From: an uncultured Bacteroidales bacterium
GTDB taxonomy: Bacteria > Bacteroidota > Bacteroidia > Bacteroidales > Muribaculaceae
Direction: 5' to 3'
Assembly: GCA_949123685.1 (NCBI GenBank)
Contig: CASBHZ010000093.1
Coordinates: 1 to 10,849 of the forward strand
Length of the DNA stretch: 10,849 nt
Program-made: the position numbers and the translations under genes
Shown: in pieces, positions 1 through 5,762 of the stretch
Numbering within the stretch: the stretch's first letter is position 1
Layout of the letters: the number at the start of each line of letters is the position of its first letter
Notes under the pieces: generated by a model
The model's database searches: none
Told to the model about the DNA's origin: nothing
The model's input: only the letters and a program-made list of their open reading frames with translations

Positions 1-25
1 GATGCCTGATTTTCCTTGTTTTCAT
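1..25 (-). CDS. Possible start of a further operon gene, cut by the window edge
   Basis: On the minus strand an ATG at 25-23 opens a frame reading MKTRKIRH to the window edge. It lies 9 bases after the MmcQ/YjbR stop codon, the spacing seen elsewhere in this operon, so it may be the next gene. Only eight codons are visible and no family can be assigned. Confidence 0.25.
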
Positions 26-34
26 CTTTATGAC

Positions 35-394
35 TTATTGTGTTTTCTTCGTTTTTGAATATTTCTCTTTGATTATCTCGTAAGCCTGGCGGACGCAGGA
101 ATATATCTCGCTGTCGGACATATCCTCATTGAGATTCACTCTTAGCCAGAACTTCATCGCCTTGTTTACAGGTGTGGTAACGGCTGAATATCGCTCTGAA
201 ATCCTCGCAATCTCTTCATCGCTGGAACGGAACGAAACCGATGTAAAATCATCCATGTCAACCATACAGAACATGTGGTCCAGGACATAGAATACAAGTG
301 TGGAATCGAAGCGCGGAGCAAACTTCCCGAATGGAGTCTTCTCCGTCATCCCGTCCATCAACAGGCAATAATCGCGAAATTCCTCAATATTCAT
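35..394 (-). CDS. MmcQ/YjbR family protein
   Basis: A 119-residue protein matching the MmcQ/YjbR family (CyaY-like double-wing fold, often annotated as DNA-binding; biochemical role unproven). The N-terminal MNIEEFRDYCLLMDGMTEKTPFG matches in spirit the family opening, in which a short helix is followed by a 'TPFG' turn. The middle holds the expected 'MFCMVDMDDFTSVSF' strand and the C-terminal half the 'NKAMKFWLRVNL' segment that precedes the final helix. Length is normal for the family. The start ATG overlaps the stop of the upstream HEAT-like gene in an ATGA, implying translational coupling. Family call is firm; function is not. Confidence 0.85.
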   Translation of the reverse strand: MNIEEFRDYCLLMDGMTEKTPFGKFAPRFDSTLVFYVLDHMFCMVDMDDFTSVSFRSSDEEIARISERYSAVTTPVNKAMKFWLRVNLNEDMSDSEIYSCVRQAYEIIKEKYSKTKKTQ

Positions 395-915
395 CTCAAT
401 CTCTCAATAGCTATGATTGTTTTGTTGCGGGCACAGATTAGTCCGGGAGACATGGCCTGTTGAGTCAACATCGTAAGGTGTTCCTCCAATTCGGCTACGA
501 GTTCCGGATAATGGCGACACAATTTGAAGGCAAGATATATGCTGAATGCCCTTATTGCATACGGTTCACATTCGGAGTTAATCTTTGAAAGACAGAAGTC
601 GAGCAAGTCGGTACGAATATCGTCCGGTTCATACTCCATATCCCGGAGCAATTGCAACAGTATCCGTTTCTTGGCGACATCCGTTGCCTCGATGAGAATA
701 TCCGTCAGCTCATCTCGGCGCGCTACAATCCAGTCCCGATGCGAGGAGTCGAAATGAGTCAAAACCCACAAGGCATTGACGCTGACAGTGCGGTCGGCGG
801 ATAGAACCAAGTGCCAAAGTATCTCGCGGCTTTCCTCATTCGCGACACAGAAAGTCACAATCCGTCTTATGTCTGGCAGGTTGATCCGTTGTGAGAGTAT
901 TGGCACAATATCCAT
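391..915 (-). CDS. Uncharacterised HEAT-like helical protein
   Basis: A 174-residue, almost wholly helical protein. I recognise it only as a conserved Bacteroidales type found next to MmcQ/YjbR genes. It shows successive amphipathic helix pairs of HEAT/ARM character, for example the segments around ALWVLTHFDSSHRDWIVARRDEL and the stretch DLLDFCLSKINSECEPYAIR, rich in conserved Arg, Leu and Ala. No signal peptide or catalytic motif is visible, so a scaffold or protein-binding role is likely but inferred. I place the start at the ATG at 915, which leaves 11 bases after the upstream stop; a TTG-started longer reading would overlap that gene by 58 bases. It overlaps the MmcQ start by four bases. 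Confidence 0.7.
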   Translation of the reverse strand: MDIVPILSQRINLPDIRRIVTFCVANEESREILWHLVLSADRTVSVNALWVLTHFDSSHRDWIVARRDELTDILIEATDVAKKRILLQLLRDMEYEPDDIRTDLLDFCLSKINSECEPYAIRAFSIYLAFKLCRHYPELVAELEEHLTMLTQQAMSPGLICARNKTIIAIERLR

Positions 916-926
916 ACAAAAGTGAT

Positions 927-1214
927 TCAGCCTTTGATTTTCCACTCCTCTGCCGGAGATTCCCTTTCCGCATAACTGCCGCAAGGCATGTCTTTCAGCA
1001 GACCGACCGAATGGTCAAGTTCATAAATATATCTCAGAGAGACGATTCTTGCTTCATCTTCCGAATGCTCTCCGCCACAAAGAAATTGCCACATACCGTC
1101 ATCCTCGTCATGTGAAACGTAAAGCACTGGTGCGCCATCGTCTGTCACATGGCAACATGTGATTACTGCCGTGTCGGGAGCATCTGTGAAGGGTGTTTGT
1201 TTATTTTTATCCAT
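927..1214 (-). CDS. Uncharacterised 95-residue protein, weakly Imm33/DUF2185-like
   Basis: A 95-residue acidic soluble protein. The core runs from a strand with CCHV, through a charged turn (SHDEDDG), into MWQFLCGGEHSEDEAR, a helix with 'YIYELDHSVGLL' and an end of 'DMPCGSYAER...EEW'. The order 'W-x-F-x-x-G ... SL-x-x-I ... D-x-S-x-x-x-L ... G-S-x-x-x-R' resembles the DUF2185/Imm33 immunity-type domain, but several residues differ and I recall this only from general pattern, so treat it as a suggestion. It sits 15 bases after the META lipoprotein stop and 11 bases before the HEAT-like start, inside the operon. It could equally be an unrelated conserved hypothetical. Confidence 0.7.
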   Translation of the reverse strand: MDKNKQTPFTDAPDTAVITCCHVTDDGAPVLYVSHDEDDGMWQFLCGGEHSEDEARIVSLRYIYELDHSVGLLKDMPCGSYAERESPAEEWKIKG

Positions 1215-1229
1215 GAGTTTCCGGGTATA

Positions 1230-1718
1230 TCATTTTCTTTCTATAGGGGCCTTGCGAAGCACGATGTATTCCGAAGGATTGTGGCTGTCAAGCCGGGCTA
1301 TGGAGTCGTTCTGGATATAGACTGTAGCGATATTAGGGAGAATCCTGCGGAGAGCGTCTTCGACTGCCATGTTGTCGCAGGCCATTTCCGTCATCACTCC
1401 GTCGCCAAGGATGATTGAATCCCCTTTGGCGGTATATGTACCGGAAATTGAGTTGCAGTTTGTACGAATAAAATATGTGCTGTCTTCAAATACGACATAC
1501 TGGTGTATGCTTGAAAGTCTTACGTCGGGACGCACACGCACATATTCGGAGTCACTGAATACGATGCTATCCAGATACCACTGACCGCGCACGTCCGCAT
1601 ACGCCACGGTCTCTTTCTGCTGATTGTCGGCAGTCTCTTTATTTTCCTTGTTGACTCCGCATGAGGCGGTGAGTATTGTCAGTGCCGTGGCTACCGACAG
1701 AATTGATTTTCTTGTCAT
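1230..1718 (-). CDS. META-domain (HslJ-like) lipoprotein
   Basis: A 162-residue exported lipoprotein. Residues 1-20 form a basic n-region, a hydrophobic core and a lipobox ending LTASC, with Cys20 the predicted lipidated residue, so it should be anchored in an envelope membrane. After a polar linker (about 21-42) a META/HslJ domain begins at RGQWYLDSI. Its hallmarks are the TNCNSISGTY strand at about 86-95 and the MTEMAC motif at 109-114, followed by the usual helix 'ALRRILPNI' and closing strands. HslJ-type domains are linked to envelope stress and novobiocin tolerance in E. coli; the role here is inferred only. The ATG overlaps the upstream PH gene stop (ATGA). Confidence 0.85.
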   Translation of the reverse strand: MTRKSILSVATALTILTASCGVNKENKETADNQQKETVAYADVRGQWYLDSIVFSDSEYVRVRPDVRLSSIHQYVVFEDSTYFIRTNCNSISGTYTAKGDSIILGDGVMTEMACDNMAVEDALRRILPNIATVYIQNDSIARLDSHNPSEYIVLRKAPIERK

Positions 1719-2215
1719 TGATTTATTTTTTCGTTTATTGCGTTGATCATTTCGGGTGCATCCTTACAACCGAGCATATATTTCTTGCCGTTTTTAAGCG
1801 TGACGAGAAAGCAGTCGGAGGCTTTGCCGTAATAGGCGAAATACTTGCCAAGGCCTTTCTCCGAGAACCAGCCATACCATCCGAACCATCCGCCGCTGCC
1901 GCAGATTCGTTTTGCACCCATAGTAGGAGCGCACAGCTTGGCATCCGCAATCTCTGTCAATGGAATTGATTTGATTTTCAGGGACCTGTTGATGTTCAAG
2001 CTTTCATTATCCAGCGAAATGGATAATGGCATATAGCATAAAGCTGACAGGAACAAGACAGCGACAGCAACTCCCCATAACCATACTGCAATATCATTAT
2101 CAGCTATTTTTAAGCAGCAAAGGAATATGCCGCAAATAAAAGCAGTTGTCAGCAATGTTATAATCCAGCAATAAGTGCTGAGTTCCACTCGCTGTTTGAC
2201 TGTCGTTCGTTTCAT
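1715..2215 (-). CDS. Membrane protein with bacterial PH-like domain
   Basis: A 166-residue protein with two predicted membrane helices at about residues 14-36 and 42-63, joined by a short acidic loop, followed by a cytoplasmic-type beta domain. The later part (SISLDNESLNINRSLKIKSI, then 'IPLTEIADAK' and 'FLVTLKNGKKYMLGCKDAPEMINAI') follows the strand order of the bacterial pleckstrin-homology-like domains: seven strands then a capping helix. A Gly/Trp-rich loop (GSGGWFGWYGWF) in the middle is typical of this group in Bacteroidales. Function is unknown. It starts two bases after the DKNYY gene stop and overlaps the META gene by four bases, so these three are probably co-translated. Confidence 0.75.
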   Translation of the reverse strand: MKRTTVKQRVELSTYCWIITLLTTAFICGIFLCCLKIADNDIAVWLWGVAVAVLFLSALCYMPLSISLDNESLNINRSLKIKSIPLTEIADAKLCAPTMGAKRICGSGGWFGWYGWFSEKGLGKYFAYYGKASDCFLVTLKNGKKYMLGCKDAPEMINAINEKINQ

Positions 2216-2217
2216 AT

Positions 2218-2751
2218 TCAGTCAATTTTTCTTCCAAAATAGTAAGTATTCCAAGTGTCTTTAGCATAGCCGCCACGGAGTACCTTGAAACTGTCAGGGG
2301 AAGCTCCTTCAATCTTAACTGCGTCGAAATACACGTTCCAAGTATCCTTGGCGTAGCCGTCACGAAGCACCTTGAAACTCTCAGGGGAGGCACCGTTGAT
2401 TTTCTTGCCGTCGAAATATACATTCCATATGTCCTTGGCATAGCCAAAGCCCAATACCTTGAATGAGTTGCTTGACGCCCCGTCCATTTTTGCACCACAA
2501 TAATAGACACTCCATGTATCCTTGGCATAACCGTCGCGCAGTATGGAGAAACTCGAAGCCGAAGCGCCCTTGATTTCTCTGCCGTCAAAAAAGACCTTGT
2601 TTTCGCTGACGAAGTATGGCGAACGATGATGTCGGCCTCTATGCTCATAACCGGGTCTGTCTTCGTGATGGCTGTCGCACCGTCGCTGAGCTGATGCGAC
2701 TGAAGCCGACAGACTTACGACCATAGCTAATATAAAAAGTATCTTTCTCAT
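2218..2751 (-). CDS. Exported DKNYY-repeat protein
   Basis: A 177-residue protein. The ATG at 2751 gives a clean signal peptide: MRK, a hydrophobic core, and a predicted signal peptidase I site after ASA (residue 21). A His/Arg/Asp-rich linker (residues 23-44) follows, then one partial and four further DKNYY-type repeats of exactly 29 residues. The GYAKD anchor recurs at residues 74, 103, 132 and 161, each followed by an aromatic VYY/VYF strand, a G-x-K-x-x-GA turn and SFKVL. DKNYY proteins are predicted extracytoplasmic beta-repeat proteins of unknown function. A longer frame reaching to 2835 exists, but it would bypass the signal peptide and overlap the small upstream ORF, so I reject it. 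Confidence 0.88.
   Translation of the reverse strand: MRKILFILAMVVSLSASVASAQRRCDSHHEDRPGYEHRGRHHRSPYFVSENKVFFDGREIKGASASSFSILRDGYAKDTWSVYYCGAKMDGASSNSFKVLGFGYAKDIWNVYFDGKKINGASPESFKVLRDGYAKDTWNVYFDAVKIEGASPDSFKVLRGGYAKDTWNTYYFGRKID
2221..2619 (-). repeat. 87-bp tandem coding repeats in the DKNYY gene
   Basis: The codons for the GYAKD anchors fall exactly 87 bases apart (GCATAGC-like words on the plus strand at 2264, 2351, 2438 and 2525). The copies are diverged at third positions, with a partial fifth copy at the N-terminal side. This is an internal gene duplication maintained at the protein level. Confidence 0.85.
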
Positions 2752-2784
2752 TGCAGTTTCCTTTTTTAGACTATTCAGACAAGC

Positions 2785-2812
2785 GAAAGTTAATTCTCCT
2801 ACTCTGACACAA
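2785..2812 (-). promoter_or_regulatory. Possible internal promoter for the DKNYY gene
   Basis: On the minus strand a TTG (2812-2810) is followed after 17 bases by TAACTTTC (2792-2785), seven of eight matches to the Bacteroidetes -7 box. It would start transcription about 25 bases before the DKNYY ATG, and an AAGGA lies close to that ATG. It could give partial independence of the downstream half of the operon. Confidence 0.4.
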
Positions 2813-2882
2813 CCGGCAGACCAACTTCTTTCCACTCGGTGATACCACCTTTATGCTCGACGACGCACCGGAGTTTCATCAT
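2799..2882 (-). CDS. 27-residue ORF resembling the tail of a rhodanese domain
   Basis: A short frame opening ATG ATG at 2882 and ending TAG at 2799-2801. Its protein starts MMKLRCVVEHKGG and continues ITEWKEVGLPVVSE. The G-G-I-T-x-W-K-x-x-G-L-P-V pattern is the hallmark of the C-terminal end of rhodanese domains, where it follows the active-site loop; no Cys loop remains here. Its start overlaps the upstream DUF3781 stop by one base (TAATG), the classic translational-coupling arrangement, which argues it is translated. It may be a remnant of a rhodanese gene that now survives as a micro-ORF, or an independent small protein. Too short to be certain. Confidence 0.5.
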   Translation of the reverse strand: MMKLRCVVEHKGGITEWKEVGLPVVSE

Positions 2883-3130
2883 TATACTTTATGGGCGGTG
2901 ATAATGGTATTGCTGTTTGCGTTGACTGTAATCCTTACATGACCTGCGGTAACATACCAGTTCTTTCCTTTACGCTCAAATGTGGCAAAATCTTCAAGAA
3001 TGAAATATCTGCAAAAATCTACAACATCCAGAGATTCCGGCAAGTTGAGATTTCTCCTGATACGTTCAACACCTAACGGAGTTGTATGCAAGTCTGTTAT
3101 ACTGAACGGATATTCTGCTGTCGGACACAT
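2882..3130 (-). CDS. DUF3781 family protein
   Basis: An 82-residue protein of the DUF3781 family, function unknown. The family pattern is visible throughout: an N-terminal T-x-x-G-V-E-R-I-R-R-N-L helix (residues 17-28), a second helix around DVVDFCRYFI, then the core KGKNWYV (54-60) and the final strands VRITVNANSNTIITAHKV. I choose the ATG at 3130, two bases after the stop of the upstream short ORF; an in-frame TTG six bases earlier would overlap that stop. The product appears cytoplasmic. It sits inside the HU-led operon, and its stop overlaps the next ORF as TAATG. Confidence 0.8.
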   Translation of the reverse strand: MCPTAEYPFSITDLHTTPLGVERIRRNLNLPESLDVVDFCRYFILEDFATFERKGKNWYVTAGHVRITVNANSNTIITAHKV

Positions 3131-3132
3131 AA

Positions 3133-3267
3133 TCAATCCCAGTCATTAAGGTTGGCGATGTTGTCGCGAAGCGCTTTGCCTTCAGCAAAGAACTCGTCAA
3201 CCGATGATTCATCGAATAATTCGGGGAGATCGCCGGTGTTGATGTGGTAGTCGCAATCGATCATCAT
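3133..3267 (-). CDS. Short acidic ORF, possibly 5'-damaged
   Basis: A minus-strand frame ending TGA at 3133-3135. From an internal ATG-ATG at 3267 it encodes 44 very acidic residues, opening MMIDCDYHINTGDLPELF and ending with a helix ALRDNIANLNDWD. The same frame extends upstream through EFEDYGENPVHD, protein-like, to an ATG at 3312, but the third codon there (3306-3304) is TAA. So either translation begins at 3267, or the original 59-residue gene has a nonsense codon. Its stop lies two bases before the DUF3781 ATG, which supports it being a real operon member. No named family is recognised. Confidence 0.5.
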   Translation of the reverse strand: MMIDCDYHINTGDLPELFDESSVDEFFAEGKALRDNIANLNDWD

Positions 3268-3327
3268 ATCATGAACGGGATTTTCACCATAGTCTTCAAA
3301 TTCTTATTCCATAGATAATCAACAAAA

Positions 3328-3624
3328 TTATGTGATCAAGTGGCGTATGGCAGACCACGGATGTATGAATACCATTCGTGGGCCGACATATTTCATCACT
3401 GCCCGGATTTTATCACGATAAGCCGGGGAATAACAGTGAATCTCGCATTTACGGCAACTTGACTTGCCGTCACCTTTGGGGCAATGGTCAAGACGCTTAT
3501 AAGCATAGTTCAAGAGGTCAAGGCAGTCATCACATAGAATTTTATCATTGTGAGCATGATGCTTTTGGCAATAGATGGCAATCATCTGTCTGACCACCAG
3601 TTTCTCCCGTTCTATTCGATTCAT
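3328..3624 (-). CDS. YgbA / nitrous-oxide-stimulated promoter family protein
   Basis: A 98-residue cysteine-rich protein of the family annotated 'nitrous oxide-stimulated promoter' (E. coli YgbA relatives). The family pattern is nearly complete: an N-terminal R-I-x-x-E-K helix, IYCQKHH with Cys19, the LCDDCLDLLNYA motif (Cys31, Cys34), a 'CPKGDGKSSCRKCEIHCY' block with Cys48, 57, 60 and 64, and the final IRAVMKYVGPRM...HP..AIRHL. The Cys pattern suggests metal binding or redox and nitrosative stress sensing; in E. coli the gene has been tied to growth during nitric oxide stress. It starts three bases after the HU-like gene stop, so the pair is co-transcribed. Confidence 0.88.
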   Translation of the reverse strand: MNRIEREKLVVRQMIAIYCQKHHAHNDKILCDDCLDLLNYAYKRLDHCPKGDGKSSCRKCEIHCYSPAYRDKIRAVMKYVGPRMVFIHPWSAIRHLIT

Positions 3625-3627
3625 AAA

Positions 3628-3984
3628 TTATTTCAGTCCGGAAACCTCGTTATTGAATACTTTTGCCGGTTTGAAAGCCGGAATATTGTGAGCCGGGATA
3701 ACGAGTGTGGTGTTCTTGCTGATGTTGCGCGCAGTCTTCTCGGCACGGGTCTTGACGATAAAAGAACCGAAGCCGCGGAGATAAACGTTTTCTCCGTGTG
3801 CGAGGCTATCCTTAACAACTGTCATAAACTGTTCGATAACGGTAACGACAGCCGCCTTGTCGATGCCGGTTGTCTTTGCGATTTGCGATGAGTCCGAGTG
3901 CTCCGCACCGCGCACCGGCTTTGCCGACATGCGCTCTCGGCTCATGCGCGAATATATTTCAGTCGCTATTTCTGCTTTAGTCAT
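3628..3984 (-). CDS. HU family DNA-binding protein with an N-terminal insertion
   Basis: A 118-residue HU/IHF-type protein. Residues 1-10 (MTKAEIATEI) and from AKTTGIDKAAV onward match ordinary HU. The DNA-binding beta arm follows in GENVYLRGFGSF, KTARNISKN and the hallmark IPAHNIPAFKPAK. Typical HU proteins are about 90 residues and run directly from the first motif to the second; here about 25 residues (about 11-35, Ser/Arg/Met-rich then acidic) are inserted in frame inside the N-terminal helical dimer core. It is the first gene of the operon and has its own promoter at about 4022. It could act as a nucleoid protein or be functionally altered by the insertion; which is not decidable here. 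Confidence 0.9.
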   Translation of the reverse strand: MTKAEIATEIYSRMSRERMSAKPVRGAEHSDSSQIAKTTGIDKAAVVTVIEQFMTVVKDSLAHGENVYLRGFGSFIVKTRAEKTARNISKNTTLVIPAHNIPAFKPAKVFNNEVSGLK

Positions 3985-4021
3985 TTTCTGTACTGCTTTG
4001 AATATGTTGAGTTTTAGAATG

Positions 4022-4029
4022 CAAAGTTA
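4022..4029 (-). promoter_or_regulatory. Promoter -7 box for the HU-led operon
   Basis: On the minus strand TAACTTTG (4029-4022) is a perfect Bacteroidetes -7 box (TAnnTTTG), about 38 bases before the HU ATG. The -33 position falls in TTATGCC and is only a weak match. Transcription would begin around 4015. Confidence 0.65.
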
Positions 4030-4054
4030 TGAATTCTCAATGACATTATGGCAT

Positions 4055-4085
4055 AAAAAAGGCCTGTCCTTGTCGGGACAGACCT
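4055..4085 (-). terminator. Intrinsic terminator of the radical SAM gene
   Basis: In the minus-strand RNA a 10-bp stem (AGGTCTGTCC pairing with GGACAGGCCT, one G-U pair) closes a six-base loop and is followed directly by a run of six U. It lies 18 bases after the radical SAM stop codon and just upstream of the HU promoter, insulating the two units. Confidence 0.9.
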
Positions 4086-4103
4086 GAAATGGATAAGTAA
4101 TCT

Positions 4104-4997
4104 TCACAGATGCCATATCCTGTTGCGATAGGCTTTGAGTTCCTCTTCAGGGAACTCGGCTATCGCTTTGTCAAATTCACGGAGTATCGCGGCTTTGTCG
4201 TCGGGCAATGCTCCGGTTATCGGCACCGTATTGGAAACGTAATGACCAAGCAGATTGACCCTGATATTCAGTCGGTCAATAAGTGTCCGCATCTCCATAA
4301 GCCTTTCGATTTCCGGCTCTTCCACATAAGTTCCGTTTATGACCTCCTGATACAGTTGTGATTCCGGGAATATGGTCAATGATACGATGTTAATGATGCA
4401 GGGGTTGAGCTGGTTCAAGACATCGGCAGTGGCAATTGCGCTGGCTTCACCATTTCCCTTACCACCGAGTCCGTTGAGGTAAAACACGTTGTAGCGTATT
4501 CCCGCCTCGTCGAGTTTCGACAACTGCGCAAGAATGTCAGATGCGTGATAACCTTTGTTCATTCTATCGAGGGTCTCGTCGTGAGCCGTCTCAATACCAA
4601 TGTTGATGCTGTCGAGTTTCATGTGCCGGAGGTTTTTCAGTTCTTCCACCGACTTTGGCGCGATGTCTGTCACGCGGGCGAACATTCCGAACGACACCAA
4701 ATGAGGGAGGTATTTCCTCAACAAAAGTGCCACATCCATCAGTCTGTTGTAGCTCAACGCAAAAGGATTTGCTCCGGTAATATAGACACGCCTTGCGCGC
4801 GGTTGCCACTGGCGGATGACTTTCAGGTCTTCCTCTACCTCCGAGAGAGGCGACATACGGAACGGAGTGCCGTGGTAAAGACTACAGAATTTGCACTTGT
4901 GCCATGTGCAGCCGGATGTAATCTGAAGTAGCTGCGAATTGGCCTCGTATGGCGGTCGCCATACCTGTCCGGTGAAATGTAGTTGCGGATATATCAT
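4104..4997 (-). CDS. Radical SAM protein (CX4CX2C type)
   Basis: A 297-residue radical SAM enzyme of unknown substrate. The iron-sulfur cluster motif is in SGCTWHKCKFCSLY: Cys30, Cys35 and Cys38, spaced CX4CX2C rather than the common CX3CX2C, a variant known in a subset of this superfamily. Later TIM-barrel landmarks are VYITGANPFAL (about residue 90), the FGMFARVTDI strand, and INIGIETAHDETLDRMNKGY, the usual 'G-x-E-S/T' SAM-binding region. No B12 or SPASM domain is visible. I choose the ATG at 4997; a TTG eleven codons upstream lies inside the -7 box of its own promoter and cannot be in the transcript. It is divergent from a HxlR gene and may be its target. Confidence 0.85.
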   Translation of the reverse strand: MIYPQLHFTGQVWRPPYEANSQLLQITSGCTWHKCKFCSLYHGTPFRMSPLSEVEEDLKVIRQWQPRARRVYITGANPFALSYNRLMDVALLLRKYLPHLVSFGMFARVTDIAPKSVEELKNLRHMKLDSINIGIETAHDETLDRMNKGYHASDILAQLSKLDEAGIRYNVFYLNGLGGKGNGEASAIATADVLNQLNPCIINIVSLTIFPESQLYQEVINGTYVEEPEIERLMEMRTLIDRLNIRVNLLGHYVSNTVPITGALPDDKAAILREFDKAIAEFPEEELKAYRNRIWHL

Positions 4998-5027
4998 ATC
5001 TCGATTATTTTTTGTAACTTCGTGGTG

Positions 5028-5058
5028 CAAAATTAGATGATTATCAGCGTGGAAGCAA
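5028..5058 (-). promoter_or_regulatory. Promoter of the radical SAM gene
   Basis: On the minus strand a TTG -33 element (5058-5056), exactly 20 bases, then TAATTTTG (5035-5028), a full match to the Bacteroidetes -7 consensus. The predicted start near 5021 leaves a leader of about 24 bases before the ATG at 4997. Confidence 0.75.
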
Positions 5059-5067
5059 TGACTTACC

Positions 5068-5084
5068 TAAGGGTTTGACCCTTA
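5068..5084. promoter_or_regulatory. Perfect 17-bp palindrome, candidate HxlR operator
   Basis: TAAGGGT, TTG, ACCCTTA: a 7+3+7 perfect dyad. It lies 9 bases upstream of the radical SAM -33 box and 47 bases before the HxlR ATG at 5132, i.e. between the divergent genes. HxlR-family regulators usually bind such dyads in their own divergent intergenic regions, so it could control both directions. Assignment to HxlR is inference. Confidence 0.65.
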
Positions 5085-5092
5085 CCGAAAAG

Positions 5093-5120
5093 TTTGTATT
5101 GCTCGTAATCAGTCTTTTTG
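5093..5120 (+). promoter_or_regulatory. Weak candidate promoter for the plus-strand operon
   Basis: TTTG at 5093-5096 and TCTTTTTG at 5113-5120 with a 16-base spacer loosely match the Bacteroidetes pattern; spacing is short and the -7 box lacks TA. It is just downstream of the 17-bp palindrome, where a repressor could act. Confidence 0.3.
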
Positions 5121-5131
5121 CAACCCCGGTT

Positions 5132-5482
5132 ATGGCTAAAAAACTTGACTATGAATATTGCAAGGCAGCCCCGATGCTCGAATGGCTCGGCAACAAGTGG
5201 GCACTGGTGGTTCTCGTGAAGATTTCCGAGAACGAACCGATGCGCTTCAACGAGCTGTACCGCAACATCCCGTCGGTATCTGAAAAGGTGCTGTCTCAGG
5301 TTCTCCGCCAACTGACTACCGACGGCATAATCCGTCGCGAACTCTTTCCGGACGTCCCCCCACGGACGGAATATTCGGTGACGGAGTTCGGCAGAACGCT
5401 TCTGCCACATGTCGAGGCTCTGCTCAACTGGGGACGCGAGAATTTTGAACAGATAATGAAAAACCGACAAAAACATTACTAA
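5132..5482 (+). CDS. HxlR family transcriptional regulator (first copy)
   Basis: A 116-residue winged helix-turn-helix regulator. Cys10 precedes the first helix in the position of the redox-sensing cysteine of several HxlR proteins. Further family marks are LGNKWALVVL (19-28), the MRFNELYRNIPSVSEKVLSQVLRQL recognition region, and the wing PPRTEYSVTEFGRTL (about 76-90). I prefer the ATG at 5132: the reading from a TTG at 5075 adds a hydrophobic non-family segment and begins inside the 17-bp palindrome. It is divergent from the radical SAM gene and leads a compact operon, four bases before the zinc-ribbon gene. A sensor of electrophiles or oxidants is plausible, but the ligand is unknown. Confidence 0.88.
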   Translation: MAKKLDYEYCKAAPMLEWLGNKWALVVLVKISENEPMRFNELYRNIPSVSEKVLSQVLRQLTTDGIIRRELFPDVPPRTEYSVTEFGRTLLPHVEALLNWGRENFEQIMKNRQKHY

Positions 5483-5486
5483 CGAC

Positions 5487-5756
5487 ATGGAAATGAAATT
5501 CTGTCAGAGCTGCGGAATGCCGCTCACAAATGAAGTACCCGGCACGAATGCCGATGGCACACCAAATGAGGATTATTGCATCTACTGCTACAAGGACGGC
5601 AAGTTTACTCAGGATATGACAATGGAGCAGATGATTGACCACTGCGCTCAGTTTACCGATGAGATAAACAAGAACTCAGGTCAAAATCTCACGGTTGAAC
5701 AGATGAAGGAGCAGATGCGTCAGTTTTTCCCACATCTCAAACGCTGGAAAAATTGA
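5487..5756 (+). CDS. Putative zinc-ribbon domain protein
   Basis: An 89-residue protein matching the small 'putative zinc ribbon' family. The zinc site is Cys6-x-x-Cys9 (CQSCGMPL) and Cys31-x-x-Cys34 (DYCIYCYKDGKF), followed by the characteristic TQDMTMEQMIDHC helix and an end of MRQFFPHLKRW, all standard for the family. Length is normal. Members are often fused to or encoded beside transcriptional regulators, which fits its place four bases after the HxlR stop; the molecular role is unknown. An alternative ATG two codons in (5493) is possible. Confidence 0.88.
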   Translation: MEMKFCQSCGMPLTNEVPGTNADGTPNEDYCIYCYKDGKFTQDMTMEQMIDHCAQFTDEINKNSGQNLTVEQMKEQMRQFFPHLKRWKN

Positions 5757-5762
5757 ACAGCC

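Noticed and set aside
2752..2835. Longer start for the DKNYY gene
   Set aside because: It would bury a clear signal peptide starting at 2751 and overlap the coupled micro-ORF.
4998..5030. Longer radical SAM start at a TTG (5030)
   Set aside because: The TTG lies inside the -7 promoter box and upstream of the predicted transcript start; the ATG at 4997 fits the family N terminus.
5075..5131. Longer HxlR start at a TTG (5075), adding a hydrophobic leader
   Set aside because: The added residues are unlike HxlR proteins and the start lies within the 17-bp palindrome.
5063..5488. 141-residue minus-strand frame antisense to HxlR
   Set aside because: It is a shadow of the HxlR gene with no recognisable family and no promoter or partner.
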